This document shows, one piece after another, positions 18,026-29,434 of a DNA stretch of 64,000 nt. The notes under the pieces are model-generated. The model did not search any database and had not been told where the DNA came from. It was given only the letters and a program-made list of their open reading frames with translations. A program made the position numbers and the translations under genes. The first letter of the stretch is position 1. Every line of letters starts with the position of its first letter. The DNA lies in NCBI RefSeq assembly GCF_013337185.1, contig NZ_SWDE01000004.1, forward strand, positions 186,001 to 250,000, written 5' to 3'. Source of the DNA: Serratia proteamaculans (GTDB taxonomy: Bacteria > Pseudomonadota > Gammaproteobacteria > Enterobacterales > Enterobacteriaceae).

Positions 18026-18757
18026 TTACCCGGCCAGGGCTTTTTGTGCCCCCAGGCTGACGACAAACCCTTGCAGCAGCAGCCGGCTGAAGGGCGTGTC
18101 GCTAACCTGCTGTTGCTTAAGCTGATACTCCGCCTGTTGCTGTGGATACAGCTCGCCGAGCCAGCTCAGATACTGGTGCATCACCGCGCCATTAAACTCT
18201 GGGTGGAACTGGGTGGTCAGCACGTTATCGCCATAACTGAGGATCTGAAAAGCATCCTGCTGTGAACGTGCCAGTACGACGGCACCGGCAGGGGGCGTTA
18301 ATACGCTCTGCGAGTGGATCAGATTGGCCTTGAAGCGCGGCGGCAGCATCGCCATCCGCCGGTCATGGGCGGCGGCGGGCAACAGTTCGATATCCAGTGT
18401 GCCGACCTCCATACCCTGCGGGTGATAGCCAACTTCCCCGCCAAGCGCATAGGCCAGCAACTGATGACCGTAGCAGGCGCCAAAAATCGGCAGTTTGATC
18501 AGCATCGCCTGACGCAGCCATTCTGCGGCCTGTTCGCTCCATGGCAGTTGCTCGGTGACCATCGCCGGTGAACCGGTGATCACCACGCCAGAGTAGTGTT
18601 GCGGCGGCAGCGGCTGTTGGCCGGCGGGTAGGTGCACGATCTGTACGCGATCGGCGTCGATATTCCCCTGTTGCAGGAACATACCGTCGAAATTAGCTTT
18701 TTCGTTGCGGATAACTTCCGGTGCGTCGCCGGTTTGCATCAGTAATAACGGTTTCAT
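18026..18757 (-). CDS. Class-I glutamine amidotransferase-like protein
   Basis: 243 residues with a single GATase class-I domain. The nucleophile elbow GACYGHQ places the catalytic Cys at residue 95, and the QFHPEF segment near 185 supplies His and Glu of the triad. No synthetase domain follows, so this is a stand-alone amidotransferase or gamma-glutamyl hydrolase of the GuaA-like group. The natural amide acceptor is unknown. It starts one base after the ygjR stop, with GGAG six bases upstream, so the two are co-translated. It does not correspond to an E. coli gene at this place. Confidence 0.8.
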   Translation of the reverse strand: MKPLLLMQTGDAPEVIRNEKANFDGMFLQQGNIDADRVQIVHLPAGQQPLPPQHYSGVVITGSPAMVTEQLPWSEQAAEWLRQAMLIKLPIFGACYGHQLLAYALGGEVGYHPQGMEVGTLDIELLPAAAHDRRMAMLPPRFKANLIHSQSVLTPPAGAVVLARSQQDAFQILSYGDNVLTTQFHPEFNGAVMHQYLSWLGELYPQQQAEYQLKQQQVSDTPFSRLLLQGFVVSLGAQKALAG

Positions 18758-18758
18758 C

Positions 18759-19739
18759 TCATTCTCCGTCGGCAGGAAACACTACGCCGGTCTGGCGGCG
18801 GATTTCGGTCAGCAGGCGGGCGATAATCAGCGAGTTTTCCAGCCCCGGGTGTTCAACCTGCCGTTTCTCCACCAGTCCGGCGAACACTTGCGCTTCGTAT
18901 AGCATGGTATTGATATGCTGCGGCTGGCTCAGATCCTGACGTTGGCCACCGCGTGGCGTCAGCACCACGCCCTGACACTCCGAGATTTTCTCAATCACCA
19001 GCGTGCCTTCTTCGCCCTGGATCTCGCTCGGGATATCCGAGTTGCTGACCTTGGAATGGGAGATTGTCACATCGAAGTCGCCGTAGTTGAGGCAGGCGGT
19101 GCCGTGCGCATCAACGCCGGTATCCAGCAAGCTGGCGCTGGCGATCACCGATTTTGGCTCGCCAAACAGCGCCACGGCACTGGCCAGGCAGTAATAACCA
19201 ATGTCCATAATTGAACCGTTGGAAAACTGTGGATTGAAGGTGTTTGGATTTTCACCGGCAAGATAGCGTGGGTAGCGTGAAGAGTATTGGCAGTAGTTGA
19301 TAAAGGCTTTGCGCAGCCGGCCGATTTTCGGCAGCGTTTGCTGCAGGGTCAGGAAATTGGGCAGGTGGGCGCTTTTAAAGGCTTCGAACAGCACCACCTG
19401 ATTTTCGCGCGCACAGGCCACCAGCTTTTCGGCTTCGCGCAGGTTGGACACCAGCGGCTTCTCGCAAATTACGTGTTTTTTATGGCTGAGGAACAGCAAC
19501 GCTTGCTGGAAGTGCAGGCTATTGGGGCTGGCGATGTAAACCGCGTCGATAGCGTCTGACTGGGCCAGTGCCTCCAGGGAATCGAAAAACAGACTGACGG
19601 GGTAGTTGGCACCAAATGCCTGCGCCTGTTCCAGCTTGCGCGAATAGACGGCGGTCAGCTTCAGCTTGCCGCTTTCGTGAGCGGCGTCGATAAAGCGTTC
19701 CGTAATCCAGTTGGTACCAACAACGGCAAAGCGAATCAT
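18759..19739 (-). CDS. ygjR: Gfo/Idh/MocA-family oxidoreductase YgjR
   Basis: 326 residues from the ATG at 19739, which has a GGAGAA ribosome site; in-frame codons extend upstream but are not family-like. The N-terminal Rossmann fold starts at FAVVGTNWI (residue 3), the EKP motif (HVICEKPL) is near 95, and the C-terminal GFO/IDH/MocA substrate domain follows. It probably oxidises or reduces a sugar or inositol-like compound with NAD(P); the substrate is not known. It lies upstream of and is coupled to the amidotransferase gene. Confidence 0.88.
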   Translation of the reverse strand: MIRFAVVGTNWITERFIDAAHESGKLKLTAVYSRKLEQAQAFGANYPVSLFFDSLEALAQSDAIDAVYIASPNSLHFQQALLFLSHKKHVICEKPLVSNLREAEKLVACARENQVVLFEAFKSAHLPNFLTLQQTLPKIGRLRKAFINYCQYSSRYPRYLAGENPNTFNPQFSNGSIMDIGYYCLASAVALFGEPKSVIASASLLDTGVDAHGTACLNYGDFDVTISHSKVSNSDIPSEIQGEEGTLVIEKISECQGVVLTPRGGQRQDLSQPQHINTMLYEAQVFAGLVEKRQVEHPGLENSLIIARLLTEIRRQTGVVFPADGE

Positions 19740-19789
19740 AGAGTTCTCCGGTTCCCAGACGTAAGAAATCAGAGTATCACAGGGACTCG

Positions 19790-20302
19790 TCAGGTATACA
19801 GATTGCCAAACACCGACAGGTGGGTCAGATACAACCGGGTATCGAACTCCAGTTGGTGGTAGTTGGGCTCCATATGGCAACACAGGCTGTAGAAAGCCTT
19901 GTTGTGGTCTTTTTCTTTCAGGTGCGCCAGTTCATGCACCACGATCATGCGCAGAAACGGCTCCGGTGCCAGCTTGAATACTGTCGCCACGCGGATTTCC
20001 GCCTTGGCCTTCAGCTTGCCACCCTGCACGCGGGAAATGGCGGTGTGCATGCCGAGCGCATGTTTCATCACCTGGATTTTACCGTCGTAGGCCACCTTGC
20101 TCAGCGGCTGGGCGTTGCGCAGGTACTGGTTTTTCAGATCGACAGTAAACTGATAAAGCGACTTGTCGGTGGTGCAGTCGTGCACCTGCGGATAGCGCTG
20201 TAACAGCACCTCACCCAGGCGTTGCTGGTCGATCAACTGTTGCACCTGGCTTTGCAGATGATCAGAGTAACCCTGCAGGTAAGTCAGTTCGATTTCACGC
20301 AT
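19790..20302 (-). CDS. ygjP: M48-like zinc metalloprotein YgjP
   Basis: 170 residues with the HELAH zinc motif near residue 121 (VVHELAHL) and a third ligand region near KDHNKAFY, as in the YgjP family (DUF45/WLM-like). E. coli YgjP has been reported as a UTP pyrophosphatase, although the fold is metallopeptidase-like; which activity applies here cannot be told from sequence. The start overlaps the stop of the upstream HigA-like antitoxin gene by eight bases, so ygjP may be transcribed with the toxin-antitoxin pair. Confidence 0.88.
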   Translation of the reverse strand: MREIELTYLQGYSDHLQSQVQQLIDQQRLGEVLLQRYPQVHDCTTDKSLYQFTVDLKNQYLRNAQPLSKVAYDGKIQVMKHALGMHTAISRVQGGKLKAKAEIRVATVFKLAPEPFLRMIVVHELAHLKEKDHNKAFYSLCCHMEPNYHQLEFDTRLYLTHLSVFGNLYT

Positions 20303-20618
20303 GAGTAATATTACGCCCCAGTATTTCCATAATCGGGCGCAGTCGCTCGCGCTGTATATTCGCCTGTCGGGCTTCCCAGCGATCGTGGGCCGCCTGCAGG
20401 TTTAGCCAAAAGTCTGCCGTGGTTTCAAAAAGATCGGCAAACAGGTTGGCCTCCGCAACGCTGAGACGGCGATGCCCATTGCATAAGCGGTTTACCGTAG
20501 CGCGAGTGACGCCCAAGACCTTGGCCAGATCCTCCTGGCCGATACCCAGCGGTGTTAAGTACTCTTCTTGCAGCACTTCCCCCACCGTAGTGGGTTTTCG
20601 GCTTGTGGTCTCTAACAT
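20295..20618 (-). CDS. higA: HigA-family antitoxin (XRE helix-turn-helix)
   Basis: 107 residues. A HigA/VapI-type XRE domain (about residues 12-75: LGIGQEDLAKVLGVTRATVNRLCNG) ends in the characteristic ADFWLNLQAAHDRWEA segment. Antitoxins of this family neutralise a RelE-like toxin and repress the operon. It follows the toxin gene by 14 bases (toxin-first order, as in other higBA systems) and overlaps ygjP by eight bases. Confidence 0.88.
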   Translation of the reverse strand: MLETTSRKPTTVGEVLQEEYLTPLGIGQEDLAKVLGVTRATVNRLCNGHRRLSVAEANLFADLFETTADFWLNLQAAHDRWEARQANIQRERLRPIMEILGRNITHA

Positions 20619-20632
20619 ATATTCTCCGTTGC

Positions 20633-20923
20633 CTAGGTATCTTGATGTGGGTCCAGGTAAATCTGCTCGGCGGCATCATTGCGCCAGCGGAACATTAAGC
20701 GCCATTGAATATTAACCCGCATACTGGACCAACCTTGAAAGGTGCCGGACAGGCGTTTGTAGTAATTGCCGGTCGGATTATGTAAATCACACTCTTTTTC
20801 AGCGGCGGCCAGCATATCGAGTTTTCTGGCTAGTTGGCGTTCAATGGTCGAAGGAATCAAACGATCGTGTCGACCCTCCTGATAGAATTGCGCCAAATAT
20901 TTGTCTCGGAAAGACGAAATCAT
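20633..20923 (-). CDS. higB: HigB/RelE-superfamily toxin
   Basis: 96 residues from the ATG at 20923, preceded by GGGGAAGGAA; an in-frame ATG four codons upstream lacks a good site. The sequence fits the HigB-type plasmid-maintenance killer family: an N-terminal helix with RDKYLAQFYQEG and a C-terminal beta sheet with MRVNIQWRLMFRW and QIYLDPH, where basic and aromatic residues would form the mRNase site. It likely cleaves mRNA on the ribosome. Whether it is active cannot be told from sequence. Confidence 0.82.
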   Translation of the reverse strand: MISSFRDKYLAQFYQEGRHDRLIPSTIERQLARKLDMLAAAEKECDLHNPTGNYYKRLSGTFQGWSSMRVNIQWRLMFRWRNDAAEQIYLDPHQDT

Positions 20924-20952
20924 TTCCTTCCCCATTCCATTGGGTCAATGAG

Positions 20953-20971
20953 TGTAACATTTAAAGTTACA
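20953..20971. promoter_or_regulatory. Probable operator of the higBA module
   Basis: TGTAAC and GTTACA flank a 7-base AT spacer, 30 bp upstream of the toxin start. On the minus strand a TTGAGC element (20994-20999) lies about 17 bases from an AT-rich -10-like region inside the dyad. Such dyads are typical HigA-binding sites. Confidence 0.55.
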
Positions 20972-21153
20972 TTGCGTCGGATTAAAAATTGCTCAATACA
21001 GATTAAGCGGAAGGAATGCTATAGCTATCAGCGGCGAAAAGCGGGTTTGGCTTTCCGCTATGCGAGTGAATGCGCAATTTATCCGAAAAAACATTTTACT
21101 GGCGGACGTTTTTAGGGGATAAACAGCCCAAATTTTATCAGTCAGGAGGGGCA

Positions 21154-22293
21154 ATGAGCCAACTCGATCTGGGAACACAGCAACTTGAGCTGGAACGTTA
21201 TCCCCAACAGGAAGAATCCACCCAACTACAGGCGTGGGAAGCGGCGGATGAATATCTGCTGCAACAGCTTGAAAATGTAAACATTGGCGATCGTCCGGTG
21301 CTGATTTTCAACGACAACTTCGGCACCCTGGCCTGCGCACTGCACGGTCACCAGCCTTACAGCATCAGCGATTCCTATATGAGCCAGTTGGCCACGCGCC
21401 ATAATCTGAAGCTCAATGAATTGGATCCGGAGCAGGTTACGCTGCTGGACACCCTGGCCGAATTGCCGGCGTCACCGGCGGTGGTGCTGATCCGCATTCC
21501 TAAAGCGTTGGCACTGCTGGAGCAGCAACTGCGTGCGCTGCGCGATGTAGTGGCACCAGACACGGTGATCATCGCCGGGGCCAAAGCGCGCGACGTGCAT
21601 ACCTCAACCATGCAGCTGTTTGAAAAGGTGCTCGGCCCCACTCGCACCAGCCTGGCATGGAAGAAAGCGCGGTTGATCCACTGTGAAGTCGCAGACATCG
21701 TGCCACCGGCAGCGCCGGTAACCACCAACTGGGTGCTCGACGGCACCGATTGGGTGATCCACAACCATGCTAACGTGTTCTCACGCAGCAACCTGGATAT
21801 TGGCGCGCGCCTGTTCCTGGATCACCTGCCGCATGACATTGAAGGCCACATCATCGATCTGGGTTGCGGTAACGGTATCATCGGCATGGCCGCATTGATG
21901 CAGAACCCGCAGGCGCAGGTGAGCTTTGTTGATGAGTCTTATATGGCGGTGGCCTCCAGCGAACTGAACGTGGAACATAACCTGCCGCAGGATATGGATC
22001 GTTGTCAGTTTGAAGTGAACAACTCGCTGGCGGGGATTGAACGTGAAAGCGTGCAGGCGGTACTGTGTAACCCACCGTTCCACCAGCAGCATGCCATCAC
22101 CGATCACACCGCCTGGCAGATGTTCTGTGATGCCAAGCGTTGCCTGCAGGTGGGTGGCGAGCTGCGCATTGTCGGCAACCGCCATCTGGATTACCACCAG
22201 AAGCTGAAACGTTTGTTCGGCAACTGCACCCTGATCGCTTCCAACAAGAAGTTCGTGATCCTCAAAGCGGTGAAATCCGGCGCACGTTACTGA
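21154..22293 (+). CDS. rlmG: RlmG, 23S rRNA (guanine1835-N2)-methyltransferase
   Basis: 379 residues from the ATG at 21154 with GGAGGGG five bases upstream; an earlier in-frame ATG adds 28 non-conserved residues. It has two Rossmann-like methyltransferase domains of the RsmC/RlmG type: the N-terminal one is degenerate, and the C-terminal one carries the SAM motif [14 protein letters not shown] (near residue 233) and the catalytic NPPF (near 307). It makes m2G1835 in 23S rRNA. It is flanked on both sides by toxin-antitoxin modules and overlaps the convergent hipA-like gene by seven bases. Confidence 0.95.
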   Translation: MSQLDLGTQQLELERYPQQEESTQLQAWEAADEYLLQQLENVNIGDRPVLIFNDNFGTLACALHGHQPYSISDSYMSQLATRHNLKLNELDPEQVTLLDTLAELPASPAVVLIRIPKALALLEQQLRALRDVVAPDTVIIAGAKARDVHTSTMQLFEKVLGPTRTSLAWKKARLIHCEVADIVPPAAPVTTNWVLDGTDWVIHNHANVFSRSNLDIGARLFLDHLPHDIEGHIIDLGCGNGIIGMAALMQNPQAQVSFVDESYMAVASSELNVEHNLPQDMDRCQFEVNNSLAGIERESVQAVLCNPPFHQQHAITDHTAWQMFCDAKRCLQVGGELRIVGNRHLDYHQKLKRLFGNCTLIASNKKFVILKAVKSGARY

Positions 22294-23543
22294 TTGGCGC
22301 CCCGTAAGGTTTGCCATTTATCATTAATATCTCTTTGAATTTCCTTGGCTAATGCGGTTGGTATACCAACCGCATTAGCCTGTTGTTGGAAATTGCTTGC
22401 CACGCTGTAAATCTCCTCGGCTATTTTCATTGCGGCTTTGGCATTGGCCAACCCAGCCTGCCCAGCCATCATCGCCATGGCCGATGCGGTAATTTGCGAA
22501 CCGTTACCGTTAAAAGCCGTCATATGTCCACCATAAGGCGATGGGCTATAAACGATGTCATAGCAGGGGGATAGCCGCCAACTGTCGTGATCATCCGCCA
22601 GAAAGGCAAAGTTTTTGGCATGGTCATCCTGATTCACCGTCAGATAATTGAACAGGGCCCGGCGTAGTAGCTTTTTAGCTTCTTCAACACCACAGAGTAT
22701 TCGGGTCGCTTTAATCAGGTCGACATAATCTAATGAAGGTTCACGAAAAGGGGCATCCAATAATCCGCTGGCAGAAATCATGTGCCGACGGCCATGGTCG
22801 CCCACGCAGTCAAAGCGTTCTTGCTGAAGCCAATGACGGTCTTTGCCGATATCGATCAAAGTAAAGTCTGCGACTTCAATACCGGCTTGCCGCGCCATCA
22901 TCATATAAACGTATTCGATCTGGCTTTCACGATGCCCAAGGGCAAATTTCTCGGAAGTTAGCTTTACCAAAAGCTTCTTGCCGACAGCATCCTGTTGGCT
23001 GGAAAAAGTACCATCAGCTAAGCGAGTGACGCTTAATTTTGGCCGTGCGCCCCCCGATCCCCCGGCATCCATCAAATGAGCAATCAGGTGCGATTCCGTC
23101 CCTTCAAACTCCTTAACGGCCTCATTCCCCAGTGTTATCAAGGTTAACTCTTGATTATTCTCCTGCTGGGAGAATGGCAAGTCAGGTTCATAAAACAAAG
23201 CACCAAACCCACGTTCACCGGTGAAGGCCAACCTTTCCAATACGCTAATTGTTCTGGGGTTGTAACCATTTTGTCGAAATACCCGGTCCATCAAATAAAG
23301 CCCCCAACCGTCCGGCAGGCTATCGGCAAAAACGCCCTGTAACCCGTAATGTGGCTGTTTTGGCGCCTGATGCAAAAAGTTATCCCAGGGCAAATTGAAG
23401 GGGGAAAGTGAACTCTGATGTGAGGCTAAATAGCTTTCGTCGTAACGGAAATAAACACCGGTGGCATTTTCTGCCAGTTGCCCCACATTTTGTACATAGC
23501 CATCGCTCAGGCGACGTTTTACCAGCAGAGGGATATCAAGCAT
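22287..23543 (-). CDS. hipA: HipA-family serine/threonine kinase toxin
   Basis: 418 residues with the HipA N-terminal subdomain ([11 protein letters not shown] near residue 77) and the kinase core: [10 protein letters not shown] near 153, the RFD segment near 246, catalytic NQDDHAKN (near 307) and the metal motif SPCYDIVYS (near 328). All catalytic residues look present. Canonical HipA phosphorylates glutamyl-tRNA synthetase and causes persistence; related HipA-like kinases use other targets, so the substrate here is open. It overlaps the upstream HipB-like gene by eight bases and converges on rlmG. Confidence 0.88.
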   Translation of the reverse strand: MLDIPLLVKRRLSDGYVQNVGQLAENATGVYFRYDESYLASHQSSLSPFNLPWDNFLHQAPKQPHYGLQGVFADSLPDGWGLYLMDRVFRQNGYNPRTISVLERLAFTGERGFGALFYEPDLPFSQQENNQELTLITLGNEAVKEFEGTESHLIAHLMDAGGSGGARPKLSVTRLADGTFSSQQDAVGKKLLVKLTSEKFALGHRESQIEYVYMMMARQAGIEVADFTLIDIGKDRHWLQQERFDCVGDHGRRHMISASGLLDAPFREPSLDYVDLIKATRILCGVEEAKKLLRRALFNYLTVNQDDHAKNFAFLADDHDSWRLSPCYDIVYSPSPYGGHMTAFNGNGSQITASAMAMMAGQAGLANAKAAMKIAEEIYSVASNFQQQANAVGIPTALAKEIQRDINDKWQTLRGANQ

Positions 23544-23808
23544 TTTTCAATACCTCCTCGATAGTTTGCGGTCTATGGTGGGTTTTGGTCAGTTGATGAA
23601 GTTCATTCAGATTGCCAAGAGCGTCATAGAGCATCAGGAACTGACGCAATGAGATATTGCCGTCGGCTTCAAACTTGCGGATGGTACTATTGGGGACGCC
23701 AGAAATTTTAGCCAAGGCGGCGACGGATAATTTACGGTGTTTACGCAATTGCCTCAGGTAATCCTGCAGGGCGAGTTGCGTATCGTAGGGAGTATGTAGG
23801 GAAATCAT
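23536..23808 (-). CDS. hipB: HipB-like XRE antitoxin/repressor
   Basis: 90 residues with a single helix-turn-helix (about residues 22-75: LSVAALAKISGVPNSTIRKFE). It precedes and overlaps the hipA-like gene, the standard order for hipBA. It likely neutralises the kinase and represses the operon. Two near-identical 18-bp operators stand directly upstream, one covering a TATAAT -10 box. The C-terminal [20 protein letters not shown] tail is the part likely to contact the toxin, by analogy. Confidence 0.85.
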   Translation of the reverse strand: MISLHTPYDTQLALQDYLRQLRKHRKLSVAALAKISGVPNSTIRKFEADGNISLRQFLMLYDALGNLNELHQLTKTHHRPQTIEEVLKNA

Positions 23809-23822
23809 GGTGCACCTATGAC

Positions 23823-23856
23823 GACCTTAATTGCTACTATTATAGCAATTAAGGTC
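23823..23856. promoter_or_regulatory. hipBA promoter and operator 1 (14-bp perfect inverted repeat)
   Basis: GACCTTAATTGCTA (23823-23836) and its exact complement (23843-23856) flank a 6-base centre. The inner 18-mer TTGCTACTATTATAGCAA recurs with two changes 41 bp away. TATAAT on the minus strand (23839-23844) sits in the centre of the dyad, so repressor binding would block RNA polymerase. Confidence 0.75.
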
Positions 23857-23871
23857 ATATACAGGCATTTT

Positions 23872-23889
23872 TTGCTACTATAATGGCAA
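23872..23889. promoter_or_regulatory. hipBA operator 2
   Basis: TTGCTACTATAATGGCAA matches operator 1 at 16 of 18 positions, pattern TTGC-N10-GCAA. It ends four bases before the fadH stop codon; the two sites are 41 bp apart, about four helical turns. Confidence 0.7.
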
Positions 23890-23893
23890 TTTT

Positions 23894-26213
<2,320 letters not shown>

Positions 26214-27833
26214 ATGGCTCATTTTACGCAGCCCCCTTATCTCGTTTTACATCAACTGACCTGCCAGTTTTCTGACGGCGAAACGCTGTTCGGCCCGCTG
26301 GATCTGACTTTCGATCAACAACACTGTGGCCTGGTTGGGCGTAACGGCGTCGGCAAAACTCGTCTGCTACGGCTGATTGCCGGGCTGGATTTGCCGGGTA
26401 GCGGCCATGTTGAATCTCATGCTTCACTGGCCTACGTGGCGCAGCAGCCGGATATCGTTCCCCAGACCACGCTGGCGCAGCTGCTCGGCTACGGCGAGAT
26501 CTTTGCCGCTTTGGCCCGTCTTGAGCAGGGGCGGCCGCAAGCGGAAGATATCGATCGTCTGGAAGGGCAGTGGGATCTCAGCGATCGTCTGCAGGCGGCT
26601 TTTAGCGCTGCCGGGCTGCCGGTATTTGATCCGAAGCGGCCAGCGAGCGATCTTAGCGGTGGTGAACGGATGCGTGCCGCCTTGTGCGGGGCGATGCTGG
26701 GTGGGGCGGACTTCCTGCTACTGGACGAACCGACCAACCACCTTGATACCCGCGCTCGCGACTGGCTGTATCAGCAGTTGGAAAGCTGGCGTGGCGGTTT
26801 GCTGGTTGCCAGCCACGATCGGCAACTGCTGGCGCGCATGCAGCGTATTGTCGAACTGACCCCCGCTGCATTGCACAGCTACGGCGGTAATTACCAGGAT
26901 TATCGCCGCCAGCGTGACCTGGAGCAGCAGGCTGCGCGTGCCGGGCTGGAACATGCGCGTCAGGAACGTCGGCGCACCCGCGCCCGGCAGCAGAAAGAGC
27001 ATGACATCAGCCAACGGCGTTCCGCGCAGACGCTAAAAGCCGTCGATACGCTGAACATCGCCTCTTTTGAGCGGGTGGCCTACAAGGCGGCGGCCAAAGA
27101 GAGCCTGGGTACGCTGCGCAAGCAGCATCAGGAGCAGAAAGGCTCCCTCGATGCCGCAGTGCATGAAGCCTGGCAGCGGGTGGAAGAAGACAGCCCGGTG
27201 ATGCTGACCCTGCCGGGCAGCGCGGTGGCGGCGGGCAAACAGGTACTGGTGCTGGAACAGCTGCAACTGCCCTTTATCGCTATGCCGCCGCTGGATTTAC
27301 GCATCGATGGCCCGATGCGCGTGGCGTTAACCGGCCCGAACGGCTGCGGTAAAACGACCTTGCTGAAGGTGATCCTGGGGCAGTTGGCCGCCAGAGCCGG
27401 TTGTTGCCATTGCTCGCTATCGACGGCTTATCTTGATCAAAACCTTTCGCAGCTCGATCTGTCGCTTTCGGTGGTTGAGCATCTTGGCCTGCAGGATTCG
27501 CCGCTCAATGAGGGCAGGATGCGCAGCCAGTTGGCGCAGTTGCAGCTAAACGCCGAGCGCGTACTGTTGCCCCTGGCGGCGCTGAGTGGGGGGGAACGGC
27601 TGAAAGCGGCGCTGGCTTGCATGCTGTGGCGGCAGGAACCGGCGCAGTTGCTGTTGCTGGATGAACCGACCAACCACCTGGATCTCGCATCGTCACTGGC
27701 GATCGAGGCCGCATTGGCCAGTTTTCCCGGCGCGATGCTGGTGGTCTCCCATGATGAGGCGTTTTTGCAGGCATTGAAATTAACTCATCGCTTGCAATGG
27801 CAGCAGGAAGGGTGGCAATTGCAGAGCCTTTGA
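26214..27833 (+). CDS. ABC-F family ATP-binding protein
   Basis: 539 residues with two ABC domains and no membrane segment. Walker A GRNGVGKT (near residue 42) and GPNGCGKT (near 377), two LSGGER signatures (near 147 and 460) and two LLLDEPTNHLD Walker B motifs are intact. The inter-domain linker (about 240-300) is highly basic and helical, the P-site tRNA interaction motif of translation factors such as EttA. It does not look like EttA, Uup, YbiT or YheS, so it is a separate paralogue. Ribosome-associated translational control is the inferred role. GGAG precedes the ATG at 26214. Confidence 0.85.
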   Translation: MAHFTQPPYLVLHQLTCQFSDGETLFGPLDLTFDQQHCGLVGRNGVGKTRLLRLIAGLDLPGSGHVESHASLAYVAQQPDIVPQTTLAQLLGYGEIFAALARLEQGRPQAEDIDRLEGQWDLSDRLQAAFSAAGLPVFDPKRPASDLSGGERMRAALCGAMLGGADFLLLDEPTNHLDTRARDWLYQQLESWRGGLLVASHDRQLLARMQRIVELTPAALHSYGGNYQDYRRQRDLEQQAARAGLEHARQERRRTRARQQKEHDISQRRSAQTLKAVDTLNIASFERVAYKAAAKESLGTLRKQHQEQKGSLDAAVHEAWQRVEEDSPVMLTLPGSAVAAGKQVLVLEQLQLPFIAMPPLDLRIDGPMRVALTGPNGCGKTTLLKVILGQLAARAGCCHCSLSTAYLDQNLSQLDLSLSVVEHLGLQDSPLNEGRMRSQLAQLQLNAERVLLPLAALSGGERLKAALACMLWRQEPAQLLLLDEPTNHLDLASSLAIEAALASFPGAMLVVSHDEAFLQALKLTHRLQWQQEGWQLQSL

Positions 27834-27846
27834 TGGAAGAGCGCGT

Positions 27847-29313
27847 TCAGGGACGGATGCATTCCAACAGCAGGGTAAAGGCGGCGGCCATTTGTTCTTC
27901 CGGCACGCAGGCAAATCCCATCAGCAGGCCGCGGCGATGGTTAGGTAACATGTAGTAGCGGGACAGCGGCCGCACCAGCACGCCGCGTTGGTTGGCGGCG
28001 GCGGCGATCGCCACGTCGTCCGCCTCGTCCGGCAGGTTAAGGATCAGGTGCAGGCCGGCGTTGTTGTTGAACTCGCTCAACGCCTGTTTGCCCAGGTGCT
28101 GTTCGATCAATGCGGTCAGAAATGTCCGGCGGCGGGCATACAGCAACCGCATGCGACGAATATGCGCGGTGTAGTGACCTTCCTGAATAAACTGCGCCAA
28201 TGCGGTCTGGATCAGCAGATGACCGCCGCGGTACAGCTCGGCATGGGCGGTTTTCAATGCCGCGACCAGCGGCTTTGGCAACACCACGTAACCCAGCCGC
28301 AGCGCTGGGTACAGCGTTTTACTGAAGGTGCCGATATAGATCACCGGCGCGTCGGCTTCCAGCCCCTGCAATGCCGGGATCGGCTGGCCGGAAAAGCGGA
28401 ATTCACTGTCGTAGTCATCCTCAACGATCCAACTGCCGCCGTTACGTGCCAGTGCCAGCAAGCGTTGTCGCCGTGCCAGACTCATCACCGAACCCAGCGG
28501 ATATTGGTGCGACGGAGTGACAAATATCAACCGTGGTGCAGCGGTAGGTTGCTCCGGCGGTACCATACCGGCCTCATCAACCTCCAGCGGGCAGATATTC
28601 ACGTCGTTCATTCGCAGGATATTGCGGATCCCCCAATAGCCAGGCTCTTCAATCCACGCGTCGTCGCCCGGATTGCACAGCAGCCGCGTCACCAGATCTA
28701 TTGCCTGATGGATGCCCTCGGTAATCAGAATTTGCTCCGGTGAGCAGCGTACCGAACGCGCCACGCGCAGATAATCCACCAGCGCATGTTGCAGTTCCGG
28801 GCTGCCACCCTGGTTGCTGTAGGTCAGTTTCTGCGGGGCAGGGCGACGGCTAATACGTGCCTGGATCTTGCTGAATAACTGATGAGGGAAGGCATTCACA
28901 TCGGGTACGCCGGGGATAAACGCGCCCCATTGTTTGGGGCTGGCGCTGGCGTGATGCAACAGAGCAGCACCCCGGGCCGACAGCTCAATACGCCGTTGTT
29001 CCCCGTCACTGCCGGCAGGGGCGCTGGCAGTGGATAAACAACTGTCCGGCACGGTTTCGGCGACGAATGTGCCACTTCCGGCGCGTGCCAAAACATATCC
29101 TTCTGCCAACAATTGTTCGTAAACGGTTAAAACGGTGTTACGTGAAAGGCTAAGCTCCTGCGCTAAATCGCGTGAGGCGGGCAGGCGGCTGGAGGGCGGC
29201 AGGCTACCGTCCAGAATGCTGGTGCGGATCGCATTATAGAGCCGCTTATGCAGCTTATCCTCCGGCTGTTCGCCGAGACGTTGCAATAACAGGTCGCCAC
29301 TCAGTGAGCGCAA
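27847..29313 (-). CDS. MocR/GabR-like regulator (GntR helix-turn-helix fused to aminotransferase domain)
   Basis: 488 residues. The GntR winged helix (about 20-90: LPASRDLAQELSLSRNTVLTVYEQL) is joined to a class-I aminotransferase-like PLP domain with the Schiff-base lysine in GTFSKTLYPALRLGY (near 330). No ATG is available: translation appears to start at TTG 29313, with GAGGG six bases upstream. GabR-type regulators bind PLP and GABA and activate divergent gabT-gabD; the position here, divergent from gabT across 121 bp, fits exactly. The effector and the sign of control are inferred. Confidence 0.85.
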   Translation of the reverse strand: MRSLSGDLLLQRLGEQPEDKLHKRLYNAIRTSILDGSLPPSSRLPASRDLAQELSLSRNTVLTVYEQLLAEGYVLARAGSGTFVAETVPDSCLSTASAPAGSDGEQRRIELSARGAALLHHASASPKQWGAFIPGVPDVNAFPHQLFSKIQARISRRPAPQKLTYSNQGGSPELQHALVDYLRVARSVRCSPEQILITEGIHQAIDLVTRLLCNPGDDAWIEEPGYWGIRNILRMNDVNICPLEVDEAGMVPPEQPTAAPRLIFVTPSHQYPLGSVMSLARRQRLLALARNGGSWIVEDDYDSEFRFSGQPIPALQGLEADAPVIYIGTFSKTLYPALRLGYVVLPKPLVAALKTAHAELYRGGHLLIQTALAQFIQEGHYTAHIRRMRLLYARRRTFLTALIEQHLGKQALSEFNNNAGLHLILNLPDEADDVAIAAAANQRGVLVRPLSRYYMLPNHRRGLLMGFACVPEEQMAAAFTLLLECIRP

Positions 29314-29384
29314 TTGGATCCCTCAATTAATCGTAACTGGCTCTCGATTATAGGGCCACATCCTGTGTAAATAAACGTCATTGT

Positions 29385-29398
29385 TTCACAAATGTGAA
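29385..29398. promoter_or_regulatory. TTCACA-AA-TGTGAA dyad upstream of gabT
   Basis: A 14-bp perfect palindrome ends 36 bases before the gabT ATG, in the gap shared with the MocR-type gene. The spacer (2) is too short for a CRP site. It may be an operator of the neighbouring regulator or another factor. Confidence 0.35.
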
Positions 29399-29434
29399 CG
29401 AAACGTACAGATGGCACCGATCGGAGAGAACAAC

